64,000 nt of DNA. It comes from Haliea sp. GTDB lineage: Bacteria; Pseudomonadota; Gammaproteobacteria; Pseudomonadales; Halieaceae. Positions 56,925 to 64,000 of the stretch are shown one piece after another. Position 1 is the stretch's first letter. Each line of letters starts with the position of its first letter. A program made the position numbers and the translations under genes. Below the pieces are notes generated by a model that was not told the origin of the DNA, ran no database searches, and saw nothing but the letters and a program-made list of their open reading frames with translations. The stretch covers positions 62,001-126,000 of the forward strand of contig JADJAL010000007.1 in the NCBI GenBank assembly GCA_016704305.1. The letters are read 5' to 3'.

Positions 56925-58274
56925 GTGCTCAGGGTCGATCGTCCCGCTGCATTCTTTTTTACGCCACTGCGGTTTTACGAATTTGCCTTCGGTGGACTGG
57001 TCGCCATGCTGCCCGGCTTCACTGCGCTGCAAAGATCCTCCCGGATGTCCGGGGCGACCACAACGGTTGGTCTCATGCTCATTCTGTTTGCGTGCGTGAA
57101 ATTCAATGGCTTTCTGCCACTGCCAGGCATCCTGGTACTCGTGCCCGTACTGGGTGCGATGCTGGTCTTGCTGGCGGGTCCTTCACCGGTTGCGCGCATC
57201 GTGCTCATGAATCCAATCATGTCCTGGACCGGTAAAATTTCCTTCTCCCTCTACCTCATTCACTGGCCGATGGTTGTATTTTACAAATACTACTTTGGCG
57301 CAAGCCTTGCGGTTGTGGAACAGTGCGCGCTCTTCGTCGCCATACTGCTGGCGGGGACATTGCTCAACAGGCTGGTGGAGCAAAAGTACCGCCTGACCCA
57401 CGATGGCAAGGCAACCGCCAACGGCGTTGCAGCCCGCACCGTAATCATCGGTACGCTTAGCGCGGCAGGGCTGATAATCGTGGCATCAGCGTTCCTGATC
57501 CTCAGCAAGGGCTGGCCATCGCGCATGCCTACGGAGGCCAGGGCACTACTCAACCTCCATCCGCGCAGTGACATGCTTAAGCGCAAGGCGTTCCTGGAGG
57601 AAAATTGCCTGCCCAAGGGAGACGTGTTCTGCGGCGCCCATCAAGCAGCGCAACGCAATATCCTCCTGCTGGGAGATTCCCGAGTGCTGGATATGTATAT
57701 AGCGCTGAAAACAGCGTACCCCGAAGCCAATATCCAGGCTTCCTACGCGATGGGCTGTCCTGCGGTCTTCTCGCCCGACATTGGCCGCAGCGATTTCTTT
57801 CCAGAGTGCCACCAATTCAACCAGGCGCGCCTGCAAGCGGTGCTGCAGGCACCCGTCGAGGACATTGTGTTTATAGCGCAGGAACTCACCGAGTGGCGAG
57901 GGCCGGCGGTGCTGGAAACCATCAAGCGCTTGCGGCAGGCAGGGAAAACCGTGTACCTGTTGGGGGATTTCCGTTTTCTTGAGCAAAGATCTCCGATTGA
58001 ACTTTCAATCGATATGCTCAGGTTTGATTCTCCAGACGGAGATTTGAAAAAATACCTGCTGGAAAATCCGTTCAGCCTGGATGCCGGCTACGCCGATGAG
58101 GTGACGGCCCTGGGCGCTGTTTATATCAGCAACCGAAATTTTTTCTACGATGGGAAATACCATTTTTCCGACCGCGCAACCGGCAACCTGCTGACCCACG
58201 ACGCCAAGCACCTCACGGTTTTTGGCGCCAGGCAATTTGGCGGGTATCTGAGTAAACATTACCCACTGCCCTGA
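56925..58274 (+). CDS. Acyltransferase 3 (OafA-like) C-terminal half with SGNH domain (frameshifted)
   Basis: The frame gives 449 residues. The first 200 are the remaining acyltransferase helices (FTPLRFYEFAFGGLVAMLPG, MSWTGKISFSLYLIHWPMVV, NRLVEQKYR). Residues about 205-449 are an SGNH hydrolase-type domain: ILLLGDSRVLDMYIAL supplies the GDSR block, and HDAKHLTVFGARQFGGY the final Asp-His. This fusion is seen in enzymes that O-acetylate surface polysaccharides or peptidoglycan. It sits after the glycerate kinase-like gene and before hemL. Confidence 0.8.
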   Translation: MLRVDRPAAFFFTPLRFYEFAFGGLVAMLPGFTALQRSSRMSGATTTVGLMLILFACVKFNGFLPLPGILVLVPVLGAMLVLLAGPSPVARIVLMNPIMSWTGKISFSLYLIHWPMVVFYKYYFGASLAVVEQCALFVAILLAGTLLNRLVEQKYRLTHDGKATANGVAARTVIIGTLSAAGLIIVASAFLILSKGWPSRMPTEARALLNLHPRSDMLKRKAFLEENCLPKGDVFCGAHQAAQRNILLLGDSRVLDMYIALKTAYPEANIQASYAMGCPAVFSPDIGRSDFFPECHQFNQARLQAVLQAPVEDIVFIAQELTEWRGPAVLETIKRLRQAGKTVYLLGDFRFLEQRSPIELSIDMLRFDSPDGDLKKYLLENPFSLDAGYADEVTALGAVYISNRNFFYDGKYHFSDRATGNLLTHDAKHLTVFGARQFGGYLSKHYPLP

Positions 58275-58375
58275 ACAATAAAGCCGCTGGATATTACGCG
58301 CCGCAGCACGGATAATTTGCCACCCACCGCGGGCAATTACTTCGCTGGCCGATGATTACTCAGGACAGATACACC

Positions 58376-59656
58376 ATGAGCACCTCGCAACAACTGTTCG
58401 ACCGCGCCAAACAGCATATCCCCGGCGGCGTCAATTCGCCCGTGCGCGCGTTCAAGGCGGTCGGCGGCACGCCGGTATTTATCGAGCGCAGCGACGGCGC
58501 CTACCTGTTTGACTGCGAGGGCAAGCGCTACATCGATTACGTGTTGTCCTGGGGCCCGATGCTGATGGGCCACAATCACCCCACCGTACGGGAAGCCGTG
58601 ATGCAGCAGTGCCAGAAAGGACTCAGCTTCGGCACGCCGACCGAGCTGGAAATCGAGCTGGCCGAGCGCATCTGCAACATCATGCCGGGCATGGACATGG
58701 TGCGCATGGTCAACTCAGGCACCGAGGCCACCATGAGCGCGATCCGCCTCGCACGCGGCTACACCGGCCGGGATACCATCGTGAAGTTCGAGGGCTGCTA
58801 CCACGGCCACTCCGATTCCCTGCTGGTCAAGGCAGGCTCTGGCGCACTTACGCTGGGCGTGCCCAGTTCGCCCGGCGTGCCCGCCGCACTGGCCGACCAC
58901 ACGATGACGCTCACCTACAACGACAGCGACGGCCTTCGCCGCGCCTTCAACGAACACGGCCCGAAGATCGCCTGCGCCATCGTCGAACCCGTGGCCGGCA
59001 ATATGAACTGCATCCCGCCCGTCCCCGGTTTCCTCGAAGCGCTGCGCGACGCGTGCACAAACAGCGGCGCGGTATTGATACTCGACGAGGTGATGACCGG
59101 GTTTCGCTTCGGCCTGCCGGGCGCGCAGGGCTATTACGGCATCGAGGCCGACCTGACCACGCTGGGCAAGGTGATCGGCGGCGGCATGCCGGTGGGCGCC
59201 TTCGGCGGCAAGCGCGCCATCATGGAGCAGATCGCGCCGCTGGGTCCGGTGTACCAGGCGGGCACGCTGTCTGGCAACCCGATCGCGATGGCGGCGGGCC
59301 TGGCCACGCTCGACATCATCTCGCAACCGGGTTTCTACGAGCCCGTGTTCGCGCGCACCGAACAACTGTGCCAGGGCTTGCGCGTGGCGGCAGATGCGGC
59401 GGGCGTTCCATTCACCACCAACCATGCCGGCACGATGTTCGGCGGCTTCTTTACCGACGCTCCCAGCGTGACCCGCTACGACCAGGTGATGGCCTGCGAC
59501 ACGGCGAGGTTCAACCGCTTTTTCCACAGCATGCTGGAACAGGGTGTCTACCTAGCGCCGGCGTCCTATGAAGCGGGCTTTATGTCGAGCGCACACAGCG
59601 ACGACGACATCGCGCAAACACTTGCGGCGGCTGCAAGCGCGTTCGCCGCGCTTTGA
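58376..59656 (+). CDS. hemL: Glutamate-1-semialdehyde 2,1-aminomutase
   Basis: The ATG at 58376 follows ACACC with an in-frame ATG upstream that is less likely. The 426-residue product has HIPGGVNSPVRAFKAVGGTP, the pyridoxal site LGKVIGGGMPVGAFGGKR (Lys), YHGHSDSLLVKAGSG and DEVMTGFRFG. It converts glutamate-1-semialdehyde to 5-aminolevulinate, the C5 pathway to heme. hemB follows 13 bp later, giving two sequential steps of the pathway. Confidence 0.97.
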   Translation: MSTSQQLFDRAKQHIPGGVNSPVRAFKAVGGTPVFIERSDGAYLFDCEGKRYIDYVLSWGPMLMGHNHPTVREAVMQQCQKGLSFGTPTELEIELAERICNIMPGMDMVRMVNSGTEATMSAIRLARGYTGRDTIVKFEGCYHGHSDSLLVKAGSGALTLGVPSSPGVPAALADHTMTLTYNDSDGLRRAFNEHGPKIACAIVEPVAGNMNCIPPVPGFLEALRDACTNSGAVLILDEVMTGFRFGLPGAQGYYGIEADLTTLGKVIGGGMPVGAFGGKRAIMEQIAPLGPVYQAGTLSGNPIAMAAGLATLDIISQPGFYEPVFARTEQLCQGLRVAADAAGVPFTTNHAGTMFGGFFTDAPSVTRYDQVMACDTARFNRFFHSMLEQGVYLAPASYEAGFMSSAHSDDDIAQTLAAAASAFAAL

Positions 59657-59669
59657 TCGAGGATTAACA

Positions 59670-60683
59670 ATGGCATTCACCACACAGCGCGGTCCATTTC
59701 CCCAAACCCGCATGCGCCGCTTGCGCGCCAACGACTTTTCGCGCCGGTTGGTGCGCGAACACAGCCTGAGCGCGAGCGACCTGATATTCCCTATGTTTGT
59801 GCTGGAGGGCAGCGGACAGCGCGAAGCGATCGCCTCGATGCCCGGCATCGAACGCCTCAGCGTGGATTTGCTGGTGGAGCAGGCGCGGCACATCCAGCAG
59901 CTCGGCATTCCTGCAATCGCGCTGTTTCCGGTCGTTGCCCCCGAGCGCAAGAGCCTGCTCGCGGAGGAGGCCTACAGCGCGAACGGCCTGGTGCAGCGCG
60001 CCGTGAAAGCGCTGAAGGATGCAGTGCCTGCGCTTGGCGTCATCACCGATGTCGCGCTCGACCCTTACACCACCCACGGCCAGGACGGCATCATCGACGA
60101 CAGCGGTTATGTGCTGAACGACGTGACCAGCGAGATACTGGTGCGACAGGCGCTGTCACACGCCGCCGCCGGTGCCGATGTGGTGGCGCCCTCGGACATG
60201 ATGGACGGGCGCATCGGCGCCATCCGGCAGGCGCTGGAAGGCGGCAGCTTCTACAACACCCTGATCATGGCCTACTCCGCCAAGTACGCCTCCGCCTATT
60301 ACGGCCCGTTTCGCGATGCCGTCGGCTCGGCCGGCAACCTGAAGGGTGGCAACAAAGCCAGTTACCAGATGGACCCCGCGAACAGCGACGAGGCGCTGCA
60401 CGAATGCGCGCTGGACCTCGCCGAGGGCGCGGACATGATCATGGTCAAACCGGGCATGCCTTACCTCGACATCGCGCGCCGGGTCAAAGAGGAACTGCGC
60501 GCGCCGACCTTTGCCTACCAGGTGAGCGGGGAGTACGCGATGCACGTCGCCGCCTTTGAGCGCGGCTGGCTGCCCCGGGAAGCCGTGGTGCTGGAATCCC
60601 TGCTGGCCTTCAAACGCGCGGGTTGCGACGGCATCCTGACGTATTTCGCGATCGAGGCCGCGCAAGCCTTGCAGCGCGCGTAA
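59670..60683 (+). CDS. hemB: Porphobilinogen synthase (delta-aminolevulinic acid dehydratase)
   Basis: The ATG at 59670 is preceded by GAGGATTAACA. The 337-residue product has the Schiff-base lysines in AYSAKYASAYYGPFRDA and MIMVKPGMPYLD. The metal region TDVALDPYTTHGQDGI has Asp rather than Cys, so this is the Mg-type, as in Pseudomonas, not the Zn-type. It condenses two aminolevulinate molecules to porphobilinogen. It shares a transcription unit with hemL. Confidence 0.97.
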   Translation: MAFTTQRGPFPQTRMRRLRANDFSRRLVREHSLSASDLIFPMFVLEGSGQREAIASMPGIERLSVDLLVEQARHIQQLGIPAIALFPVVAPERKSLLAEEAYSANGLVQRAVKALKDAVPALGVITDVALDPYTTHGQDGIIDDSGYVLNDVTSEILVRQALSHAAAGADVVAPSDMMDGRIGAIRQALEGGSFYNTLIMAYSAKYASAYYGPFRDAVGSAGNLKGGNKASYQMDPANSDEALHECALDLAEGADMIMVKPGMPYLDIARRVKEELRAPTFAYQVSGEYAMHVAAFERGWLPREAVVLESLLAFKRAGCDGILTYFAIEAAQALQRA

Positions 60684-60690
60684 CGCCAGC

Positions 60691-61308
60691 ATGCGGGCTC
60701 TGCTGCTCCTGCTCCTGTGCTCGGTACCGTGGCTGGCCAGCGCGCCAGCCCACGCCGAATGCGAATGCGTGTGGCGGGGGTCCTTTACCGACGTGGAAGC
60801 CGCCACCGACCTGGTGATCAGCGGCACCGTGATCGCCAGCAAGGGCAACTCCATCGACCTTGCGGCCGCACAGGTACTGCGCGGACCAGAGCCCCTGGAC
60901 CCGCTGCGCATCTGGTTGCATACGGCTGACTACTGCCGCCCCGAGGTCGAGCTTTTTCCGGTCGGCACTCAATGGGTGATGGCGCTGCACAAAATCACCG
61001 AGGCTCCGCCCGCCGGATTCAACCCCAGCACCCCCAATGTGAGCTACGGTCGCATCGACGACTACAGCCTGTCGAGTTGCGGGGGTTACTGGTTGCGCGT
61101 CAGCGAGGGCCTGGTGACCGGCAACCTGGTGAACGCGCCGCGCTGGGAGCGCGATCCGCCGATGACCCCCGTGCTCATGGAACTGGTGGTGGATTTCGTG
61201 CGCGGCAGGCTCTCGCGCGAGGCCCTGCTGCAGGCCAGCAAGGAGGACCCTGCGCTACGGCAATTGAAGCTGGACACCCGCGCTTTCCTGAGAAATGAGA
61301 AGAACTGA
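60691..61308 (+). CDS. Hypothetical exported protein
   Basis: The gene starts 8 bp after hemB. The 205-residue product has a signal peptide (ALLLLLLCSVPWLASAPAHA, cleavage about 22). The mature protein begins ECECVWRGSFTDVEAATDLV and has five cysteines, including YCRPEVELFPVG and SSCGGYWLRVSEG, which may form disulfides, and an ISGTVIASKGN strand. The fold suggests a small OB/TIMP-like beta barrel (cysteine at the mature N-terminus), but this is not certain. No function can be assigned. Confidence 0.6.
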   Translation: MRALLLLLLCSVPWLASAPAHAECECVWRGSFTDVEAATDLVISGTVIASKGNSIDLAAAQVLRGPEPLDPLRIWLHTADYCRPEVELFPVGTQWVMALHKITEAPPAGFNPSTPNVSYGRIDDYSLSSCGGYWLRVSEGLVTGNLVNAPRWERDPPMTPVLMELVVDFVRGRLSREALLQASKEDPALRQLKLDTRAFLRNEKN

Positions 61309-61393
61309 TCAATCCCGCGCAGTAAGTCAGCGACAACCAACCTCACTTGGGTTATAAATAACCCAGAACAACACAAAAAATGACCAATTTGCC

Positions 61394-62590
61394 ATGTACT
61401 CGTTAAGCGTACCGCTCAGGAAAGCCCGCAACTGGTGGTTCCACCTGTGCACCGGTCGCGCGGTTTACGAGCACGCAGACGAGGAACATCACCGGCAGCG
61501 CATACTGGTGATGATCAGCGGTTTCTGGTTGTTCATGGTCCTGTTGTTCGCAGCCATCATTCCCTTCTTCACAGACATTACACCGCAGGGCCTGATCGCC
61601 GCGAACATACTGATAGCGCTTGTAATCCTTGGCGTGCTGGTCAGCATGGCGCTGTTGCGCCTGTACGACGACCGGCTGAAGGCGCTCAACATCATGCTCC
61701 TCATTTACACTGGCGCGTTCGCGGCCGCCTGCTTTGTGTTCGGCGGCACTGCATCCCCCACGTATCCGCTGCTGATACTTGCCCCGGCGATGGCCGGCAT
61801 TGTTGGCAGCGTTGCCCTGAGCCTCGCCTGGGGTCTGCTGATACTCGCCTTCTGGGTCGGTGTACTGCAGGCACAGCACTTCGGTTTCGAGTTCACCCAG
61901 CTCATCCTGCCTGAGAACTACAGCATGGCGATGGTGATGTCCTATACCGCCATGGCGCTTGCCGTGGTCAGCGTCATCATCATTTACGCGGAAATGAACA
62001 AGGAATTGCGTACCAGCCTGCAGGGTATTAATTCCGAGCTCGAACACCTGTCCTCGCACGACCAGCTGACCCGCCTGCCCAACCGCCGCTTCTACGACGA
62101 TCGCATCTCCCGCGCGTTGCGCCGCGCCGCAGAGCAAAACAGCATGACGGGGCTGTTGTTCATGGACCTGAACGACTTCAAGAAAATCAACGACACCTAC
62201 GGACACGGGGCCGGCGACAAGCTGTTGATCGCGGTCGCCCAGCGCGTGCAGGCCAACCTGCGCGAAACCGACCTGGTGGCACGCCTGGGCGGCGATGAAT
62301 TCGTGGCGGTGCTGGAGGATGTCAAATCCCCCGAGGAGATCACTCGGCTGGCCCACAAGTTGTCGCACGCGATCGAACAACCCCTGTATGTGCGCCAGCA
62401 GGTACTCAAGTTCAGCGCCAGTATCGGCGTGGCGATCTTCCCGATTGACGGACGCCAGAAACACGAACTGGAAGAGAAAGCCGACAAGGCGATGTACCTG
62501 GCCAAGAAACGCGGCATCCCGGTGGCGCTGGCCAGCCTGGAGGCCACCGATGTGCCGCTGCCGGCCAGGGCGCCGACTAACCGGATTTAG
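61394..62590 (+). CDS. Membrane diguanylate cyclase (GGDEF)
   Basis: The 398-residue product has six transmembrane helices up to about residue 205 (LVMISGFWLFMVLLFAAIIP, LILAPAMAGIVGSVALSLAW), then a GGDEF domain (about 225-390): DQLTRLPNRRFYDDRISRAL, LFMDLNDFKKINDTYGHGAG, ARLGGDEFVAVLEDV. The inhibitory I-site RETD lies five residues before GGDEF. It makes cyclic di-GMP, which controls biofilm and motility, and is probably feedback-inhibited. The membrane part has no named sensor domain. Confidence 0.93.
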   Translation: MYSLSVPLRKARNWWFHLCTGRAVYEHADEEHHRQRILVMISGFWLFMVLLFAAIIPFFTDITPQGLIAANILIALVILGVLVSMALLRLYDDRLKALNIMLLIYTGAFAAACFVFGGTASPTYPLLILAPAMAGIVGSVALSLAWGLLILAFWVGVLQAQHFGFEFTQLILPENYSMAMVMSYTAMALAVVSVIIIYAEMNKELRTSLQGINSELEHLSSHDQLTRLPNRRFYDDRISRALRRAAEQNSMTGLLFMDLNDFKKINDTYGHGAGDKLLIAVAQRVQANLRETDLVARLGGDEFVAVLEDVKSPEEITRLAHKLSHAIEQPLYVRQQVLKFSASIGVAIFPIDGRQKHELEEKADKAMYLAKKRGIPVALASLEATDVPLPARAPTNRI

Positions 62591-63035
62591 GTGCCCGGCT
62601 GGAAACTTTCAGCGCCTTTTGTCATGTCGAACACAATCCGAAATTTATCGCCACTGATATCGTCTATTCTATTCCTCGGCGTCTCTCGCAGGAATTGGCA
62701 TTTCCGGTTTGTGCCAGCGATCGGCTCCGGGCGGGAAAGCGATTTCACCTGCTTCTGGGCCCCCGATACTCGCTGACGAAACGCTTTCCTGCCCGGAGCC
62801 TTGTTCCGAGGTCTGAACGGAACAATGGTCTAGCAGGTGGAACGGACCGAGGGTTCGGATGGCGGGTGTGCAATTCATTCGCGAGTATCGGGTGGCCCGC
62901 ATAGGGGAAGCGGGTGAATTGCACACCCGGCAGCCGGACCCGCCCGGCTGCACGTTCCACTTCGACGTAAACGATCCGCCTGCGCATCAAATCAACAAAA
63001 GTTTGAATGAACAACCCACCGAAAGCACCATCCAA
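62591..63035. other. Repeat-rich structured intergenic region
   Basis: About 445 bp without a convincing gene. Several inverted repeats are nested inside it (see 62724-62928): small open frames on both strands look like chance. Confidence 0.5.
62724..62928. repeat. Nested inverted repeats
   Basis: Paired arms are: 62724-62741 with 62782-62799 (18 bp, one mismatch), 62762-62773 with 62881-62892 (12 bp, perfect), 62803-62808 with 62818-62823 (6 bp hairpin), 62745-62753 with 62832-62839 (8 bp), and 62864-62877 with 62915-62928 (14 bp, perfect). Several pairs interlock and could form alternative folds. Confidence 0.75.
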
Positions 63036-63695
63036 CTAACGTCGCAAAAAACGCTGCCTGAATCGTTGCCGTTGCCAGCTCGCCTGCCGGTGTTTGGTTC
63101 CCTCCACCAGATCCAGCAGCTCTCCTAGCATCATCAGTGACAAGCCCCAAATGCAGCGCCCTTCATACCAATAGCAGGGCACCGTCATGCTCACGCCTTT
63201 GTACTGCCAGGTCATTTCTTCCTGGTTGGCTTCGTCCAGCAGAAACTCCAGCGGCACCCAGACCACTTCGGCCACCTCGTGGTTGGGGGTGAATGTCGCC
63301 TCGTTTGCCACGTCGGTATCCAGGCGAAACACGAAGGGGCTGACCGCCATGCCGAAGGGACCGCGCTGCGGGCGGGCGTGCAGGTCGGAGAGCCGCCCGA
63401 TGCACTGGGCGTGCTCGACGAGAGACAGGCCTATCTCCTCCTGCGTCTCGCGCACGGCCACGGCGTAGCCATGGGCATCGGCGCTGTCCATGCGTCCGCC
63501 GGGAAAGGCCATGTGGCCGGACCACGGGTCCCCCTCCCGCTCGGCGCGTTTGATCATTAGAATGTGCAGCTCGCCCGCGCGCACCTGCAGTATCATCGCC
63601 ACGGCCGAGCGCTTCATCAGCCGTCGCAACAGTTTTTTGCCGGGTGAATGATCGCCCAGGCGTGTTTCAATGAGTTGTAGCAGTGAGACCGACAC
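63036..63695 (-). CDS. Nudix hydrolase (CoA pyrophosphatase NudL-like)
   Basis: The 219-residue product has a NudL-like Nudix box: MAFPGGRMDSADAHGYAVAV then RETQEEIGL. The spacing is that of the CoA diphosphatase branch (GGKxDxxDxx..RExxEE). The upstream segment RSAVAMILQVRAGELHILMI matches the usual N-terminal strand. It probably hydrolyses coenzyme A to phosphopantetheine and 3',5'-ADP, or a similar nucleotide. It is divergent from the ABC ATPase gene. Confidence 0.88.
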   Translation of the reverse strand: MSVSLLQLIETRLGDHSPGKKLLRRLMKRSAVAMILQVRAGELHILMIKRAEREGDPWSGHMAFPGGRMDSADAHGYAVAVRETQEEIGLSLVEHAQCIGRLSDLHARPQRGPFGMAVSPFVFRLDTDVANEATFTPNHEVAEVVWVPLEFLLDEANQEEMTWQYKGVSMTVPCYWYEGRCIWGLSLMMLGELLDLVEGTKHRQASWQRQRFRQRFLRR

Positions 63696-63793
63696 GCAAA
63701 CGCCTTTTCCCGAATACTGGCTGTGACTGTGGGATTAAGCCAGCCGAACGCTAGCGTGACAAGTTACATCACGCCCTGAACACCCGAGGATGC

Positions 63794-64000
63794 ATGCCCG
63801 ACGACAATATGCCACTACTGGAACTGCGCGATGTCAGCCTCGTGTATCGCGCGCTGCCCGCGCTGCGCGGCATTAACTGGAGCGTCGTCGCAGGCCAGCA
63901 ATGGGCCTGCCTCGGTCCCAACGGCGCGGGCAAGACGAGCCTGGCAAAAATCATCAGCAGGCAAGCCACGCATTTCTCCGGCACGCTGGCGCGCTCACCG
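63794..64000 (+). CDS. ABC transporter ATP-binding protein, N-terminal part
   Basis: The ATG at 63794 (MPDDNMPLLELRDVSLVYRA) opens the window edge; a nearby ATG at 63790 is out of frame. The strand GQQWACLGPNGAGKTSLAKI carries the Walker A motif. The protein continues past the edge, so subfamily and substrate are unknown; the start resembles short ATPases of the ModF/YlmA type. Confidence 0.85.
   Translation, partial: MPDDNMPLLELRDVSLVYRALPALRGINWSVVAGQQWACLGPNGAGKTSLAKIISRQATHFSGTLARSP

Overview
The window is high-GC gammaproteobacterial DNA. Gene families (HemJ, HemL, Mg-type HemB, ErpA, bactofilin, a tyrS/M23 peptidase/anmK/erpA/argC neighbourhood), a PEP-CTERM-type gene and a 16S-Ile-Ala-23S-5S operon fit a marine gammaproteobacterium, perhaps near Halieaceae or a related family. 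The lineage is an inference; the 16S gene at 36648-38178 would settle it.

Region A (1-12664, plus strand) is one long run of cell-envelope genes: a Gly/Gln-rich protein, lipoproteins, a membrane-anchored TPR protein, a PEGA plus formylglycine-generating-enzyme-like (FGE) protein, a MotA/TolQ/ExbB-type channel subunit, an actin/Hsp70-like protein with an FHA-like tail, two proteins that join an ExbD-like single membrane anchor to a von Willebrand A (VWA) domain, two more lipoproteins and an M48 metalloprotease lipoprotein. I read it as a possible proton-motive-force-driven envelope machine in which VWA domains replace the usual periplasmic partner. Between 4.3 and 8.9 kb at least six reading-frame breaks occur, so this is either a decaying locus or indel-rich sequence.

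Region B (12.7-20.8 kb) holds scattered genes: a PHP-domain lipoprotein, a broken PEP-CTERM gene meeting the last residues of a TonB-receptor-like barrel, DUF2288, a metallo-beta-lactamase-fold hydrolase, a dicarboxylate-type symporter, a small lipoprotein, an M20 peptidase, a CBS-domain protein and an unknown secreted protein.

Region C (20.8-32.3 kb) is an accessory island: two Fe/2OG dioxygenases at its ends, two convergent FkbM methyltransferase paralogues, an arylsulfatase, two radical SAM/SPASM paralogues around a SnoaL-like protein, a sulfotransferase and an aldolase/short-chain dehydrogenase fusion. It probably makes or tailors a glycan or small molecule.

Region D (32.5-38.7 kb) is a complete rRNA operon on the minus strand with tRNA-Ile(GAU), tRNA-Ala(UGC), boxA elements and a P1-type promoter.

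Region E (38.7-64 kb) is mostly housekeeping: tyrS, M23 peptidase, anmK, erpA, bactofilin, DUF6776, argC, a CLC channel, hemJ, a zinc alcohol dehydrogenase, a second sulfotransferase, a 3-kb diheme beta-propeller protein with thrombospondin type 3 repeats, a frameshifted Lgt-like gene, a glycerate-kinase-like gene, a frameshifted acyltransferase-SGNH gene, hemL, hemB, a GGDEF protein, a structured repeat-rich intergenic region, a Nudix hydrolase and the start of an ABC ATPase. Three heme-biosynthesis genes (hemJ, hemL, hemB) lie within 13 kb.
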